From: Cellulophaga sp. F20128
GTDB lineage: Bacteria; Bacteroidota; Bacteroidia; Flavobacteriales; Flavobacteriaceae
DNA: 64,000 nucleotides
Direction of reading: 5' to 3'
NCBI RefSeq assembly: GCF_023015805.1
Contig: NZ_JALKBA010000003.1
Location: 275,208 to 339,207, forward strand
A program made the position numbers and the translations under genes. How positions within the stretch are numbered: the stretch's first letter is position 1; each line of letters starts with the position of its first letter. This document shows positions 8,937-17,823 of the stretch, in pieces. Below the pieces are notes generated by a model. That model did not search any database. It saw only the letters and a program-made list of their open reading frames with translations, and had not been told where the DNA came from.

Positions 8937-9008
8937 CAAATATACCATAAATGTTATTTAAAAACATAACAATTGTTATGTTTTTATGTGTTTTTTATTA
9001 TATATTTG
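8937..9008. promoter_or_regulatory. Divergent icd / crp promoters sharing one 28-bp palindromic operator
   Basis: Positions 8959-8986 form a perfect 28-bp palindrome with core ATAACAATTGTTAT, centre 8972.5. Consensus -7 elements TATATTTG lie on both sides: minus strand at 8937-8944 for icd and plus strand at 9001-9008 for the Crp gene, each centred 32 bp from the operator centre. One bound dimer could thus act on both promoters in class II position. The crp -7 element lies only 4 nt before ATG 9013, implying an almost leaderless mRNA. Confidence 0.65.
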
Positions 9009-9012
9009 ATTG

Positions 9013-9708
9013 ATGAAAAATTTCTATACACAATTTGATTTTCAGAGTGATCAACTTTTTGAGGTATTGACTTCTGAAGAAAAGAAAGTAGTTTATAATA
9101 CTATGGAGCCATTGACCATAAAGAAAGGTGGGCTCTTGTTTTATGAAGAAGGAATCCCTACCGGTATTTTTCAAATTAAAAAAGGAAAAGCAAAAAAATT
9201 TAAGCACGGTTTTTCTGGAGTAGAACAAATTTTTTATATATACACCAATGGAGATGTATTAGGATATCACGCTTTATTTGGAGAAGAACGGTATCAAGAT
9301 TCTTGCGAAGCATTGGAAGATTTGGAAGTGAATTTTATAGCTAAAGATGTTTTTTTTCAATTGTTACAAGACATACCTACTTTGCAACACACTTTTACAA
9401 AAAATATTGGTCATGAATTTGGGGTTCTGGCCAATATTATTGCTGTACTTGCTCAAAAAAATCTAAATGCACGCTTAGCTATTAATTTGCTAATTCTAGA
9501 AAATCGTTTTCAGAAGCATTTCAACGTTGGAGGTATTGATTTAACGCGAGAAGATTTGGCTAATATTATAGGCACTTCCCCTGAAAGCTTAGGAAGGATA
9601 TTAAAACAGTTTAAGGATGAAGGAGTAATTGCAATAGATAAAAGAATTATTTCTATAAAAAACAAAGGTACCCTATTTCAATTGTTAAATATAGATATGA
9701 ATTCCTGA
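9013..9708 (+). CDS. Crp/Fnr family regulator
   Basis: 231 aa from ATG 9013 (an in-frame TTG at 9010 is less likely). cNMP-binding-like barrel (about 25-135), dimer helix and winged helix with recognition segment GTSPESLGRILKQFKDEG, keeping Glu and Arg of the CRP/FNR contact triad. No Fe-S cysteines. Paralogue of the regulator at 2076-2756. Divergent from icd across a single palindromic operator, so it probably controls its own gene and icd. Confidence 0.9.
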   Translation: MKNFYTQFDFQSDQLFEVLTSEEKKVVYNTMEPLTIKKGGLLFYEEGIPTGIFQIKKGKAKKFKHGFSGVEQIFYIYTNGDVLGYHALFGEERYQDSCEALEDLEVNFIAKDVFFQLLQDIPTLQHTFTKNIGHEFGVLANIIAVLAQKNLNARLAINLLILENRFQKHFNVGGIDLTREDLANIIGTSPESLGRILKQFKDEGVIAIDKRIISIKNKGTLFQLLNIDMNS

Positions 9709-9773
9709 GCTTAAGTAAACTTAGTGATTCATTGGGGAACCAAATCATCTTTTTTATAATTTCAAAAGGGATT

Positions 9774-11147
9774 TTAGAGAACTACTTTTTCTACGTCTGA
9801 TATTTTTGGAATGCAAACATTCCAGCCATATACCTGTTCTATTTTAACTCTAAAAGCATCTAGGGCAATTGGTTCTCCATGAAGTAAATAAACTTTTTCT
9901 GGAATATTTTTAATTGTTTTCATCCAGTTTAGCAACCCTTGTTGATCGGCATGTCCAGATAAGCTTTCAATATTTTTTATAGTGGCCTTAACTGGGTAAT
10001 ATTTACCGAAAAATCTAATTTCGTGTGCGCCTTCCTGAAGTTGTCTGCCCCGAGTACCTTCCGCTTGATACCCAGCTAATAAAACGGTCGTAGAGGGCTC
10101 ATCTATAAGCTGTTGTAAATAGGTTAATACACGTCCGCCCGTAACCATACCACTACCTGCAATTATAATTTTAGATCTAGGGTCGTCAATAGTTTCCCAT
10201 GTTTCTTTATAGCATTCTATGATCTTAAAATGGTTACACATTGCATTGTATTCTTGACTAGTTAATTTATGCCAATCCGGGAAATTTTTAAAAACTTCAA
10301 GCACATTGTTTCCCATAGGACTATCAATAAATATGGGGATATTTGGAATTTTATTGAGTTTATACAATTTCCAAAGGATATACATTAAAGTTTGAAGCCT
10401 TTCCACTGCAAAACTAGGAATGATTAAATTTCCATGGTTCTGTATTGTTTCTGTAATGATTTCTACTAAAGTGTTCTCCACACTCACTTCCGGGTGATTT
10501 TTGTTGCCATATGTACTCTCCATAAACAAGAAATCTGCCCATTCTGGAGTTTTAGGATTATTCAATAAATAATCATCCTGTCTGCCAATATCCCCAGAAA
10601 AGACAAAGCGCTTCCCTTTAATTTCAATTTCAATAAAAGTTGCACCTATAATATGACCGTTGTATTGAAAACGATAGGAAATATGAGCCGATAACTGTAC
10701 CCATTTGTCTTCCTCCTCTACTTCAAATAATGCTATAATAGCCTCAGCCTCCCTTTTGGTGTAAAAGGGTAATGCAGGGTTATGTTTGCTATAATTTTCT
10801 TTATTTGCCTTACTAGCTTCTTCTTCATGGATTTTTGCGCTATCCCTTAGAATAATAGTCGCTATAGCCAAGCTTGGTGCGGTTCCCGTAATTCGACCTT
10901 TAAAACCTTGTTTAAGTAGACGGGGTAAATAACCAATATGGTCTAAGTGACCATGGGTTATTAATACAATATCAACGGAAGCAACTTCTATTGGTAGGTC
11001 ACTCCAGTTTAATTCTCTTAGTTCTTTTAATCCTTGAAACATTCCACAATCAACAAGTATGTTTTTTTCTGAGGTTTCAATAAGAAATTTAGAACCAGTG
11101 ACAACTCCGGCTGCACCTAAAAAGTTTATTTTTCCAAATTTTTCCAT
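9774..11147 (-). CDS. MBL-fold beta-CASP RNA nuclease (CPSF/YSH1-like)
   Basis: 457 aa from ATG 11147; a GTG at 11165 would overlap the upstream gene. The zinc-binding motif HGHLDHIG, GHIIGATFIEI, SGDIGRQDD and the beta-CASP region with ESTYGNKNH, GSGMVTGGR and SLSGHADQQGLL are all present, as in bacterial homologues of CPSF73. Such enzymes cleave or trim RNA in the cytoplasm. Only 7 bp separate it from the upstream ATP-cone/nuclease gene, so the two form a translationally close pair next to the usp cluster. Confidence 0.9.
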   Translation of the reverse strand: MEKFGKINFLGAAGVVTGSKFLIETSEKNILVDCGMFQGLKELRELNWSDLPIEVASVDIVLITHGHLDHIGYLPRLLKQGFKGRITGTAPSLAIATIILRDSAKIHEEEASKANKENYSKHNPALPFYTKREAEAIIALFEVEEEDKWVQLSAHISYRFQYNGHIIGATFIEIEIKGKRFVFSGDIGRQDDYLLNNPKTPEWADFLFMESTYGNKNHPEVSVENTLVEIITETIQNHGNLIIPSFAVERLQTLMYILWKLYKLNKIPNIPIFIDSPMGNNVLEVFKNFPDWHKLTSQEYNAMCNHFKIIECYKETWETIDDPRSKIIIAGSGMVTGGRVLTYLQQLIDEPSTTVLLAGYQAEGTRGRQLQEGAHEIRFFGKYYPVKATIKNIESLSGHADQQGLLNWMKTIKNIPEKVYLLHGEPIALDAFRVKIEQVYGWNVCIPKISDVEKVVL

Positions 11148-11154
11148 GGTATTA

Positions 11155-11997
11155 TTAGTTGGCACATAATAGTGAAATTTCTTGTAAAATTTTTGTTTTC
11201 CGTACTTCAGAAACTCCCAAGTGATCTAAGTAAAATTTATCATTAATTAAATCTCTACAGAGCACAATAGACCTACTTAAAAGAAATTGTTTTTCTCGGT
11301 TGCTAAGTAATGTTGAAACTGTAATTGGATACAAGCCCAAACGATCTATTCTGTCTTTTAAACCGTCGTTTAATGGATAATCCCAACTTAATAAATACAA
11401 ACCAACACAATTGCCAAATTGAATTGCATCTTGCGTAAATCGTGTATTGGTCACAACCCAGCCTTGCGTAAGTGCACTTTTCTTTTTAGTGCTATTAGTC
11501 CAGTTGGCTTTAACATCTTGATACCTTGAGTTGATATATAAAGGTATTTTAACATTGCAATTAAGACCTTGGGCACTGTGAAATTTACACTCAATAATTG
11601 TAGCTTCGGAATTTTTAGAGGCTATTATATCTATCTCGTGCGATACACATTTACCTTGTAAAATGGTGCCCACTTCAGTACTGTACCCTGAATAACTGAG
11701 AATTGCACTCACAAAGCGTTCAAATGGGAAGCCAGTGGGACCTAGTTCATAAATAGCTTTTTTGAGCTTGTACTTTGAGGCCAAATGACTATTGTTTTTT
11801 TTAAGTAAGGCGAAGGCCCTATTGTAAATTTCCTTGGTGGATATGCCTTGATAAAGTTCATCTCGAACTTTGTCTAAAATTTGATTCACAATTTTGGTAT
11901 CTGCTCCAGTTCTGTTTAAGGATGTACGTAATTTTTCCAGTGAAAATTTCACCTTTTCACCTGAAGATTTAATTATTTCTATATTTTGTATATCCAT
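11155..11997 (-). CDS. ATP-cone domain fused to Mrr-like restriction endonuclease domain
   Basis: 280 aa. An ATP-cone (about 5-90; VKFSLEKLRTSLNRTGA is its typical opening), as found in NrdR and ribonucleotide reductase where it senses ATP/dATP, precedes a PD-(D/E)xK nuclease domain (about 90-205). The catalytic constellation HEIDIIA (Asp123) and ECK (Glu136, Lys138) is intact, so nuclease activity is expected. A C-terminal tail of about 50 residues could be a small helical DNA-binding module. It directly precedes the beta-CASP RNase gene. Nucleotide-gated nucleic acid cleavage is inferred. Confidence 0.82.
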   Translation of the reverse strand: MDIQNIEIIKSSGEKVKFSLEKLRTSLNRTGADTKIVNQILDKVRDELYQGISTKEIYNRAFALLKKNNSHLASKYKLKKAIYELGPTGFPFERFVSAILSYSGYSTEVGTILQGKCVSHEIDIIASKNSEATIIECKFHSAQGLNCNVKIPLYINSRYQDVKANWTNSTKKKSALTQGWVVTNTRFTQDAIQFGNCVGLYLLSWDYPLNDGLKDRIDRLGLYPITVSTLLSNREKQFLLSRSIVLCRDLINDKFYLDHLGVSEVRKTKILQEISLLCAN

Positions 11998-12172
11998 ATT
12001 GAACGGTATTTGAAATTTATTAAAATCAATTACTTACGCAGTTTAATCCAACGATCTCATAAAAGCAATAATTATTGAATTCGTTGTTACAGCTAAATTT
12101 AGCCAGAAGCGGTTTCCTGAAATTTTAAGAATACGGATAACTTCCCTTGTAAAAATTGTAGTAACCCGGTAA

Positions 12173-13000
12173 CTATTCTGGTATTACTAGCAAAGGAATT
12201 AAAGGTTGAAATCCAATTTTTTTGATCACAGGTTCTTTAATAATATCTTCTATAAAACTGTGCTTATAATTTACCATTACAAGTAAATTAATGTCTAATT
12301 CATCAATAAAATTATTTATCTCTTGTGTTTTCTTTGCATATTCTGGCATCCAATGGAAACTACAGGAATAATCCTTTAGATATAATTTTAGCATCTCCAA
12401 GTTATTACTTTGCGCTGCTGTTAATTTATCTTTTTCGTTAATATGTACTATTCTTAGTTTAGAATTAAACAAAGATGCCATATGTTTTAAAGGAAGTAAT
12501 ACTTCTCCATAAGTACGATTATAATCTGTAGGGAAGGCTATTTGCTTCGGTTCAACATAATCATATTCATCTGGTACAACTAATACCGGTGCTAATTTTA
12601 TTTTTTCAATAGTGTTTACGGTATTACTTCCAAAAAAAAGTCCTTTGGCTTTTGTAGCACCTTTAGTTCCCATAACTACAAGGTCTATACTGAATTTTTT
12701 CACAGCTTTTTCTATGGCTGTATTTAAATCGTCAGAGCTTAAAATGCTGTTAAATTCATGCTTAACATTCGTATTTGAAGCTTCTGCCATTTCCTTTAGC
12801 TCTGTTAGTTCTTTTAGTGCGTTAACTTCCATAATTTTTGACAGCTTATTTGTCATATTAGACATTCGAGATACTGTCACTTTCGTGGAGTTCAAAAAAT
12901 AAAAGGTACATTTTTCGTGAGCATAGAGATTTAAGGCGTAAACCGCAGCGCTCCATGCATTGTCTGAAAAATCTGTTGGGAATAGAATCTTTTTTCTCAT
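12173..13000 (-). CDS. Universal stress protein, double UspA domain
   Basis: 275 aa, two Usp domains (about 1-145 and 150-275). The first holds the nucleotide-binding signature GTKGATKAKGLFFGSNT; the second lacks it. Third gene of a usp trio (14768 to 12173) on the minus strand; 44 bp separate it from the preceding usp. ATP-binding stress/persistence protein in the cytoplasm; specific role unknown. Confidence 0.92.
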   Translation of the reverse strand: MRKKILFPTDFSDNAWSAAVYALNLYAHEKCTFYFLNSTKVTVSRMSNMTNKLSKIMEVNALKELTELKEMAEASNTNVKHEFNSILSSDDLNTAIEKAVKKFSIDLVVMGTKGATKAKGLFFGSNTVNTIEKIKLAPVLVVPDEYDYVEPKQIAFPTDYNRTYGEVLLPLKHMASLFNSKLRIVHINEKDKLTAAQSNNLEMLKLYLKDYSCSFHWMPEYAKKTQEINNFIDELDINLLVMVNYKHSFIEDIIKEPVIKKIGFQPLIPLLVIPE

Positions 13001-13044
13001 AGTCGTTCGTCTTACGTTTATATATAATTTTTATGGTTTAATTG

Positions 13045-13908
13045 CTATTTATTATCAAGGTCTGTGGCCATTGATGGTATTACCAAAAATGGAATCGTTA
13101 AATGAAATCCAATCTGATTGATAGTATTTTTAAAGAACAAACTTTCAAAAAAGGAATGTTTGTTATTAATCATAGCCAACAGGTTAATTTTATATTTGAG
13201 CTGAAATTCATTGACAGCATCGGAGATATTCATACTCTTTACGGCATGAAATAAAAATGCCGTTTCCTGGAACAAAATTTCTAATTGGGCTTTGTTGTTT
13301 TCTTGTATTTCCGTGAGATCATTACCTGTTGAAACGTGCATAGCATTTACTCTAGCATGCTTAGATACGGCCAAATTTTTGAGGAAACTGAGTTTTGAGT
13401 TTTTATAACTTACCTCTAAATCTGTTGGAAAGAGAATTTCTTGTGGAGCCTCATATGTAAACGCTGAAGGAATAGCCAAAATAGGGCATTTTACTTTTTG
13501 AAATAGTTGTACGGTATTTGAGCCAAACAACACTTCCTTTGCACCCGTGGCCCCTTTGGTTCCCACAACAATGAGATCAATAGGATACTTTTGTACAAAG
13601 GCTTGTATGCCCGATATAAAGGCATCAAATTTGGCATAGGTTTTAAAATTATGCTTTTTATTGTTTTTAAAGGTTGTAGAGATTCTCAACACCAATTGGT
13701 TTAGGTTTTCTTCTGCAGTATTTTTTATGGTATCTACAATACCAAATTGCTCTGGATTCACGAGTACATATTCAAGGTGATAAATAATTGGGGTGTAGGC
13801 ATGGTATAGGTAAAAGGTGCATTCTTCTTCCTTAAATAATTGCATAGCATAAGCAATGCCGTTCCATGAATTTTCCGAAAAATCTGTTGGTAAAAGTATG
13901 TGTTTCAT
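13045..13908 (-). CDS. Universal stress protein, double UspA domain
   Basis: 287 aa, two Usp domains with GTKGATGAKEVLFGSNT in the first and a degenerate second domain. Middle member of the usp trio, 14 bp downstream of the first usp gene, hence co-transcribed from the promoter near 14800. Confidence 0.92.
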   Translation of the reverse strand: MKHILLPTDFSENSWNGIAYAMQLFKEEECTFYLYHAYTPIIYHLEYVLVNPEQFGIVDTIKNTAEENLNQLVLRISTTFKNNKKHNFKTYAKFDAFISGIQAFVQKYPIDLIVVGTKGATGAKEVLFGSNTVQLFQKVKCPILAIPSAFTYEAPQEILFPTDLEVSYKNSKLSFLKNLAVSKHARVNAMHVSTGNDLTEIQENNKAQLEILFQETAFLFHAVKSMNISDAVNEFQLKYKINLLAMINNKHSFFESLFFKNTINQIGFHLTIPFLVIPSMATDLDNK

Positions 13909-13922
13909 AGCTTGGAGAATTA

Positions 13923-14768
13923 TTAACGTGTGATGTTTTGCATCGCCAATAGTGGAATCTGTAAACCAAGACTCACTGCATCAATTGTAGATGGAAATAA
14001 TAGAGTTTCTAAAAATGAATGTTGGGTATTGACCATAGTTATCACATCAATATTCTTTTCTTTTATATAATTTTTAATTGTTGAAGCTACATTATCGCTG
14101 CTTTCATGTAAAAAATTAACCTTATTCTCTTGCAGGGTAAGGGCTAAAAATACTTTGTTGTCCTCTTGCCTAATAGATAATTGCTCGCTGTTAGAAACAT
14201 ATAGTACATCGATACTGCTTCGGTAAGATTTTGCTAAAACCGACAGAAGTTTTAATTCTCGTCGTTTGTAGGGAACTAAATAGTTGGTCGGAAATAAAAT
14301 ATGTTTTGGTTGTGTGTTTGAATACAAGGCAGGAATTGCCAAAACCGGACATTTTACGTATTTTAACACTGCAAGGGTTTGGCTGCCAAATTCAATGTCA
14401 CGATCATTAGATACGCCCTTTGTACCCATTACTATTAAATCAATGTTTTTAGCAATAGCGGTAAGCTGAGCCTCTTCAACCAAATTGTTATTCGCAGATA
14501 TGGTATGGTAGGTATACCTCGGGTTATGCGAGATATCTTTTACCTCCTGCAGTAAGTTTTCTAGGTTCGCTTGAGATTCATTTCTAACGGTCATCAAAAC
14601 ATCCCCAAAAACCTCACGAGATTTTAAATCCTTATGATTATAAAACTCATTCTGGTAAGCATGCATAAAATAAAATTCGGTATGTTGATATTTAAAAAAC
14701 TCCAAAGCATATTTAATAGCATTCATAGCGTTTTCTGAAAAATCAGTTGGAAGTAATATGGATAACAT
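13923..14768 (-). CDS. Universal stress protein, double UspA domain (first gene of usp operon)
   Basis: 281 aa with two Usp domains; the first has GTKGVSNDRDIEFGSQT in the ATP-binding loop. The gene opens a three-usp operon. Its promoter carries an FNR-like palindrome 33 bp upstream of a -7-like element, so induction under low oxygen or energy limitation is plausible. Confidence 0.92.
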   Translation of the reverse strand: MLSILLPTDFSENAMNAIKYALEFFKYQHTEFYFMHAYQNEFYNHKDLKSREVFGDVLMTVRNESQANLENLLQEVKDISHNPRYTYHTISANNNLVEEAQLTAIAKNIDLIVMGTKGVSNDRDIEFGSQTLAVLKYVKCPVLAIPALYSNTQPKHILFPTNYLVPYKRRELKLLSVLAKSYRSSIDVLYVSNSEQLSIRQEDNKVFLALTLQENKVNFLHESSDNVASTIKNYIKEKNIDVITMVNTQHSFLETLLFPSTIDAVSLGLQIPLLAMQNITR

Positions 14769-14793
14769 AGCGTGTGTATTTAGATGACTTGGA

Positions 14794-14837
14794 TAAAGTT
14801 ACCGCCTTCATTACTTCTAAAATATGATATATATCAT
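14794..14837 (-). promoter_or_regulatory. Candidate FNR-type promoter of the usp operon
   Basis: ATGATATATATCAT (14824-14837) is a perfect palindrome with the FNR core TGAT-N4-ATCA. On the minus strand TAACTTTA (14794-14801) resembles the -7 element; the centres are 33 bp apart, the same spacing as at 934-977. The remaining 292-bp gap up to 15060 shows no other feature. Confidence 0.5.
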
Positions 14838-15060
14838 GTTATTATTGTAAAGTAAAGTGAAAACTTTGTATAGTGTTATTTAGAGTTTAAGTTGTTGTAA
14901 ATCTGAGGATAAGTTAATGATTTTATGGCAATAAGTTGATTTAATCCAATGAAAGAATAACGTATATTGTTGTTCTAGTTGAAGTTGAATGTAATTGATT
15001 TATTGTATACTATACTACATCAAAAATTGCTAATTTTAAATTCAATATAAAATTAAAAGG

Positions 15061-15471
15061 ATGAATTCTAAAAAGAGAATGTCAATGCGGTTTTATCAAA
15101 ATTTAGGCAAGTTATTTTATGCTATTGCGGCTGCTGATGGTAAAGTAAGAGTAGAAGAGTTTGCACAGTTAAAGAAACTAGTAAGAGACCAATGGTTAGT
15201 TGTCGATGCTATTGACGATTCCTTTGATGTTGATGCTACCGATCAAATGGAAGTGGTTTTTGACAATCTAAGAGCAACAGACGAACTTGATGCTACAACC
15301 TGCTATGACGAATTTGTGCACTATAAAAACAAGAAACCCCATTTGTTTACCGATGAGGTAAAAAAGTTAATTATAAAAACAGCATCATCCATTGCACATG
15401 CATTTGCTGGAATTAATAAAGCAGAATTAATTATGCTAGCAAGACTTGACATCGAATTAAAAAAAGCATAA
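15061..15471 (+). CDS. TerB-like helical protein
   Basis: 136 aa, all-helical. The segment LFYAIAAADGKVRVEEFAQLKKLV is the TerB/DjlA-type signature (acidic, 'A.ADG....E...L'). TerB-like domains often accompany J-domain proteins, and here the next gene (66 bp downstream) encodes CbpA. Cytoplasmic; likely co-transcribed with cbpA-cbpM-mscS. Precise role unknown. ATG 15061 or ATG 15082 could start it. Confidence 0.65.
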   Translation: MNSKKRMSMRFYQNLGKLFYAIAAADGKVRVEEFAQLKKLVRDQWLVVDAIDDSFDVDATDQMEVVFDNLRATDELDATTCYDEFVHYKNKKPHLFTDEVKKLIIKTASSIAHAFAGINKAELIMLARLDIELKKA

Positions 15472-15536
15472 CTTAAGTATAATTATAACGTGGAATCCTT
15501 TTTAAATATTCATCTTACCTATTAAATTATTAATAA

Positions 15537-16430
15537 ATGGCATTTATAGATTATTACAGCATATTAGGAGTCACTAAAAAGGCAACTGAAGGCGATATAA
15601 AAAAAGCTTATCGGAAACTTGCTCGGAAGTATCACCCAGATCTCAATCCTAACGATAAAGAAGCTGAACAAAAATTCAAAGAAATTAACGAGGCCAATGA
15701 AGTCTTGAGTAACCCAGAAAATCGTAAAAAATACGATGACCATGGGGAACATTGGCAACATGCAGAAGCGTACGAAAAAGCAAAGCAACAACAAAAACAA
15801 AATGCCCAACAACAAACATATCAAGGTGATTTTGGCGGGTATTCGGAGAGTGATTTTTCAGATTTTTTCAGTGCAACCTTTGGGGGTTCTAAGGCTAAAG
15901 GTGGGCGTAGAGAAGCAAAATTTAGAGGACAAGATTTTAACGCAAAATTAGAGCTGAACCTCGAGGATGTTTACCGTTCGCACAAACAAACATTAACAGT
16001 CAATGCTAAAAATATACGGATCACCATTCCTGCGGGTGTAGAAAATGGGCAGATCATAAAAATAAAAGGCCACGGAGGAAAAGGGGTTAATGGAGGGCCA
16101 AATGGTGATTTGTATATTGAATTTTCAATACGCAATACAACTCAATTTAGAAGAGATGGCTCTAATTTATATGCTTCGGTTGATTTGGATATCTACAAAG
16201 CACTTTTAGGCGGGGAGATAACCGTGGATACCATAGACGGAAAAGTAAAACTGACGGTAAAACCTGAGACGCAGAACGGAACAAAAGTAAAACTCACAGG
16301 AAAAGGATTTCCAAAATATAAAAAAGAAGGGCAATTTGGCGATTTATATGTAACCTACTCTATAAAAATGCCGGTAAACCTTTCAGCCAAAGAAAAAGAA
16401 CTCTTTACTGAACTTTCAAAATTGCGATAA
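15537..16430 (+). CDS. cbpA: DnaJ-class co-chaperone CbpA
   Basis: 297 aa. J-domain (about 1-70) with [13 protein letters not shown] containing the HPD triad, a Gln-rich linker (about 80-100), and two C-terminal substrate-binding domains (about 125-290) without the zinc-finger of true DnaJ. That architecture is CbpA/DnaJ type II. Stimulates DnaK; its activity is normally controlled by CbpM, whose gene follows after 2 bp. Confidence 0.92.
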   Translation: MAFIDYYSILGVTKKATEGDIKKAYRKLARKYHPDLNPNDKEAEQKFKEINEANEVLSNPENRKKYDDHGEHWQHAEAYEKAKQQQKQNAQQQTYQGDFGGYSESDFSDFFSATFGGSKAKGGRREAKFRGQDFNAKLELNLEDVYRSHKQTLTVNAKNIRITIPAGVENGQIIKIKGHGGKGVNGGPNGDLYIEFSIRNTTQFRRDGSNLYASVDLDIYKALLGGEITVDTIDGKVKLTVKPETQNGTKVKLTGKGFPKYKKEGQFGDLYVTYSIKMPVNLSAKEKELFTELSKLR

Positions 16431-16432
16431 TT

Positions 16433-16729
16433 ATGAACACAACAAACCTTATTTCAATCCAACATTTTTGTACGCATTACAAGGTTCCTATAACCTTTAT
16501 TACAGCACTACAGGAATATGAGCTCGTAGAGATTACCGTAACTGATAATGAACACTACCTGCGAACGAATCAAATTTACGACCTTGAAAAAATGATACGC
16601 TTGCATTATGAGCTCCATATAAATCTTGAAGGAATTGATGCGATTTACAATTTATTAAAACAAGTAGAAAGTCTTCAATCTCAAGTTAAAACCCTAAAGA
16701 ATAAGTTAAATTCTTACGAAGATTTATAA
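16433..16729 (+). CDS. cbpM: Chaperone modulator CbpM
   Basis: 98 aa. MerR-like helical start, LRTNQIYDLEKMIRLHYELHINLEGIDAIYNLL core and a C-terminal coiled coil, the usual CbpM layout. CbpM binds the J-domain of CbpA and inhibits it. Spacing of 2 bp from cbpA supports translational coupling. Confidence 0.9.
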   Translation: MNTTNLISIQHFCTHYKVPITFITALQEYELVEITVTDNEHYLRTNQIYDLEKMIRLHYELHINLEGIDAIYNLLKQVESLQSQVKTLKNKLNSYEDL

Positions 16730-16739
16730 TCAGCATACT

Positions 16740-17660
16740 ATGGCAGACCTTGAATACTTTAAAGAATGGATGTTGGGTAATGCACAACTTTGGATTGTGA
16801 TTAAATACGTTATTATACTGGTTTCAGTTTTACTAGCCATTCAATTGTTAAGACGGTATCTGAAAAGGAAAATATCAAATTCAGTCATACGGTATAAAAC
16901 ACAAAAAGGAATTGAGGTCTTGGGTTATCTATTACTAGTGGTTTTAACCATAACCTATTTTTCTGGTGCGATTAAAGATTTTACCATTATTGTAGGCTTA
17001 TTCACTGCTGGAATAGCCTTTACACTTCAAGAATTAATATTGAGTATTGCAGGTTCTATTTATATTTTCTTGGTGCAAGTATACAAACCCGGAGACCGCA
17101 TAGAGATTAACGGAATTAAAGGGGATGTAATTGATGTTGATAGCATATACACAACAATGATGGAAATAGGAGAATGGGTGAGTAGTGATAATTATAGTGG
17201 ACGAATTGTAAAGCTCAGTAATGCATTTGTCTTTAAAGGACCAATTTATAACTATTCGCAAGACTTTCCTTTTATTTGGGATGAATTGAATGTGCCAATT
17301 CGTTATGGTTCCGATATGGATTTGGCAAAATCTATTGTAGTTAAAATTGCAACGGAAACACTTTCGGACTATGTTGTGAATTCAAAAACGGAATGGGAAT
17401 CCGTGGTTAGTAAATATTATATTGAAGATGCACAACTAGACCCTACCTTGGCAATTTCACTAACGGATAATTGGATTCAGTTTAATTTGAGATATATTGT
17501 AGACTTTAAGAAACGTCGCATTACAAAGCATTTGCTTTATGATAAAATAAGAACTGCAATTGAAAATTCGGAGGGAAAAATTACCCTAGCGTCTTCAACG
17601 CTTGAGATTATTAAAATTCCAAACCTCAAAGTGGATTTAAATGATGACAAAACCCGATAA
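16740..17660 (+). CDS. MscS-family mechanosensitive channel
   Basis: 306 aa. Three N-terminal transmembrane segments (about 15-40, 55-75, 80-110); the pore-lining segment is followed by VYKPGDRIEINGIKGDVIDVDSIYTTM, the MscS beta-domain signature. A cytoplasmic alpha/beta domain completes it. Opens on hypo-osmotic shock to release solutes. It starts 10 bp after cbpM, extending the stress operon. Confidence 0.9.
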   Translation: MADLEYFKEWMLGNAQLWIVIKYVIILVSVLLAIQLLRRYLKRKISNSVIRYKTQKGIEVLGYLLLVVLTITYFSGAIKDFTIIVGLFTAGIAFTLQELILSIAGSIYIFLVQVYKPGDRIEINGIKGDVIDVDSIYTTMMEIGEWVSSDNYSGRIVKLSNAFVFKGPIYNYSQDFPFIWDELNVPIRYGSDMDLAKSIVVKIATETLSDYVVNSKTEWESVVSKYYIEDAQLDPTLAISLTDNWIQFNLRYIVDFKKRRITKHLLYDKIRTAIENSEGKITLASSTLEIIKIPNLKVDLNDDKTR

Positions 17661-17823
17661 AAGGTGGTGTCAAGTGTTTGTATTGAAGTAGGGTTGTATT
17701 TTAAAGGGATTCCACGGGTTGTTTTTGGGAAAAGTATAATCCTCATTTATTTGAAGGTACCCAAGTATGTATTGTACAACCTTAATATTGCTTATTGTTT
17801 GAATTTATAAGACCTAATTTTAC

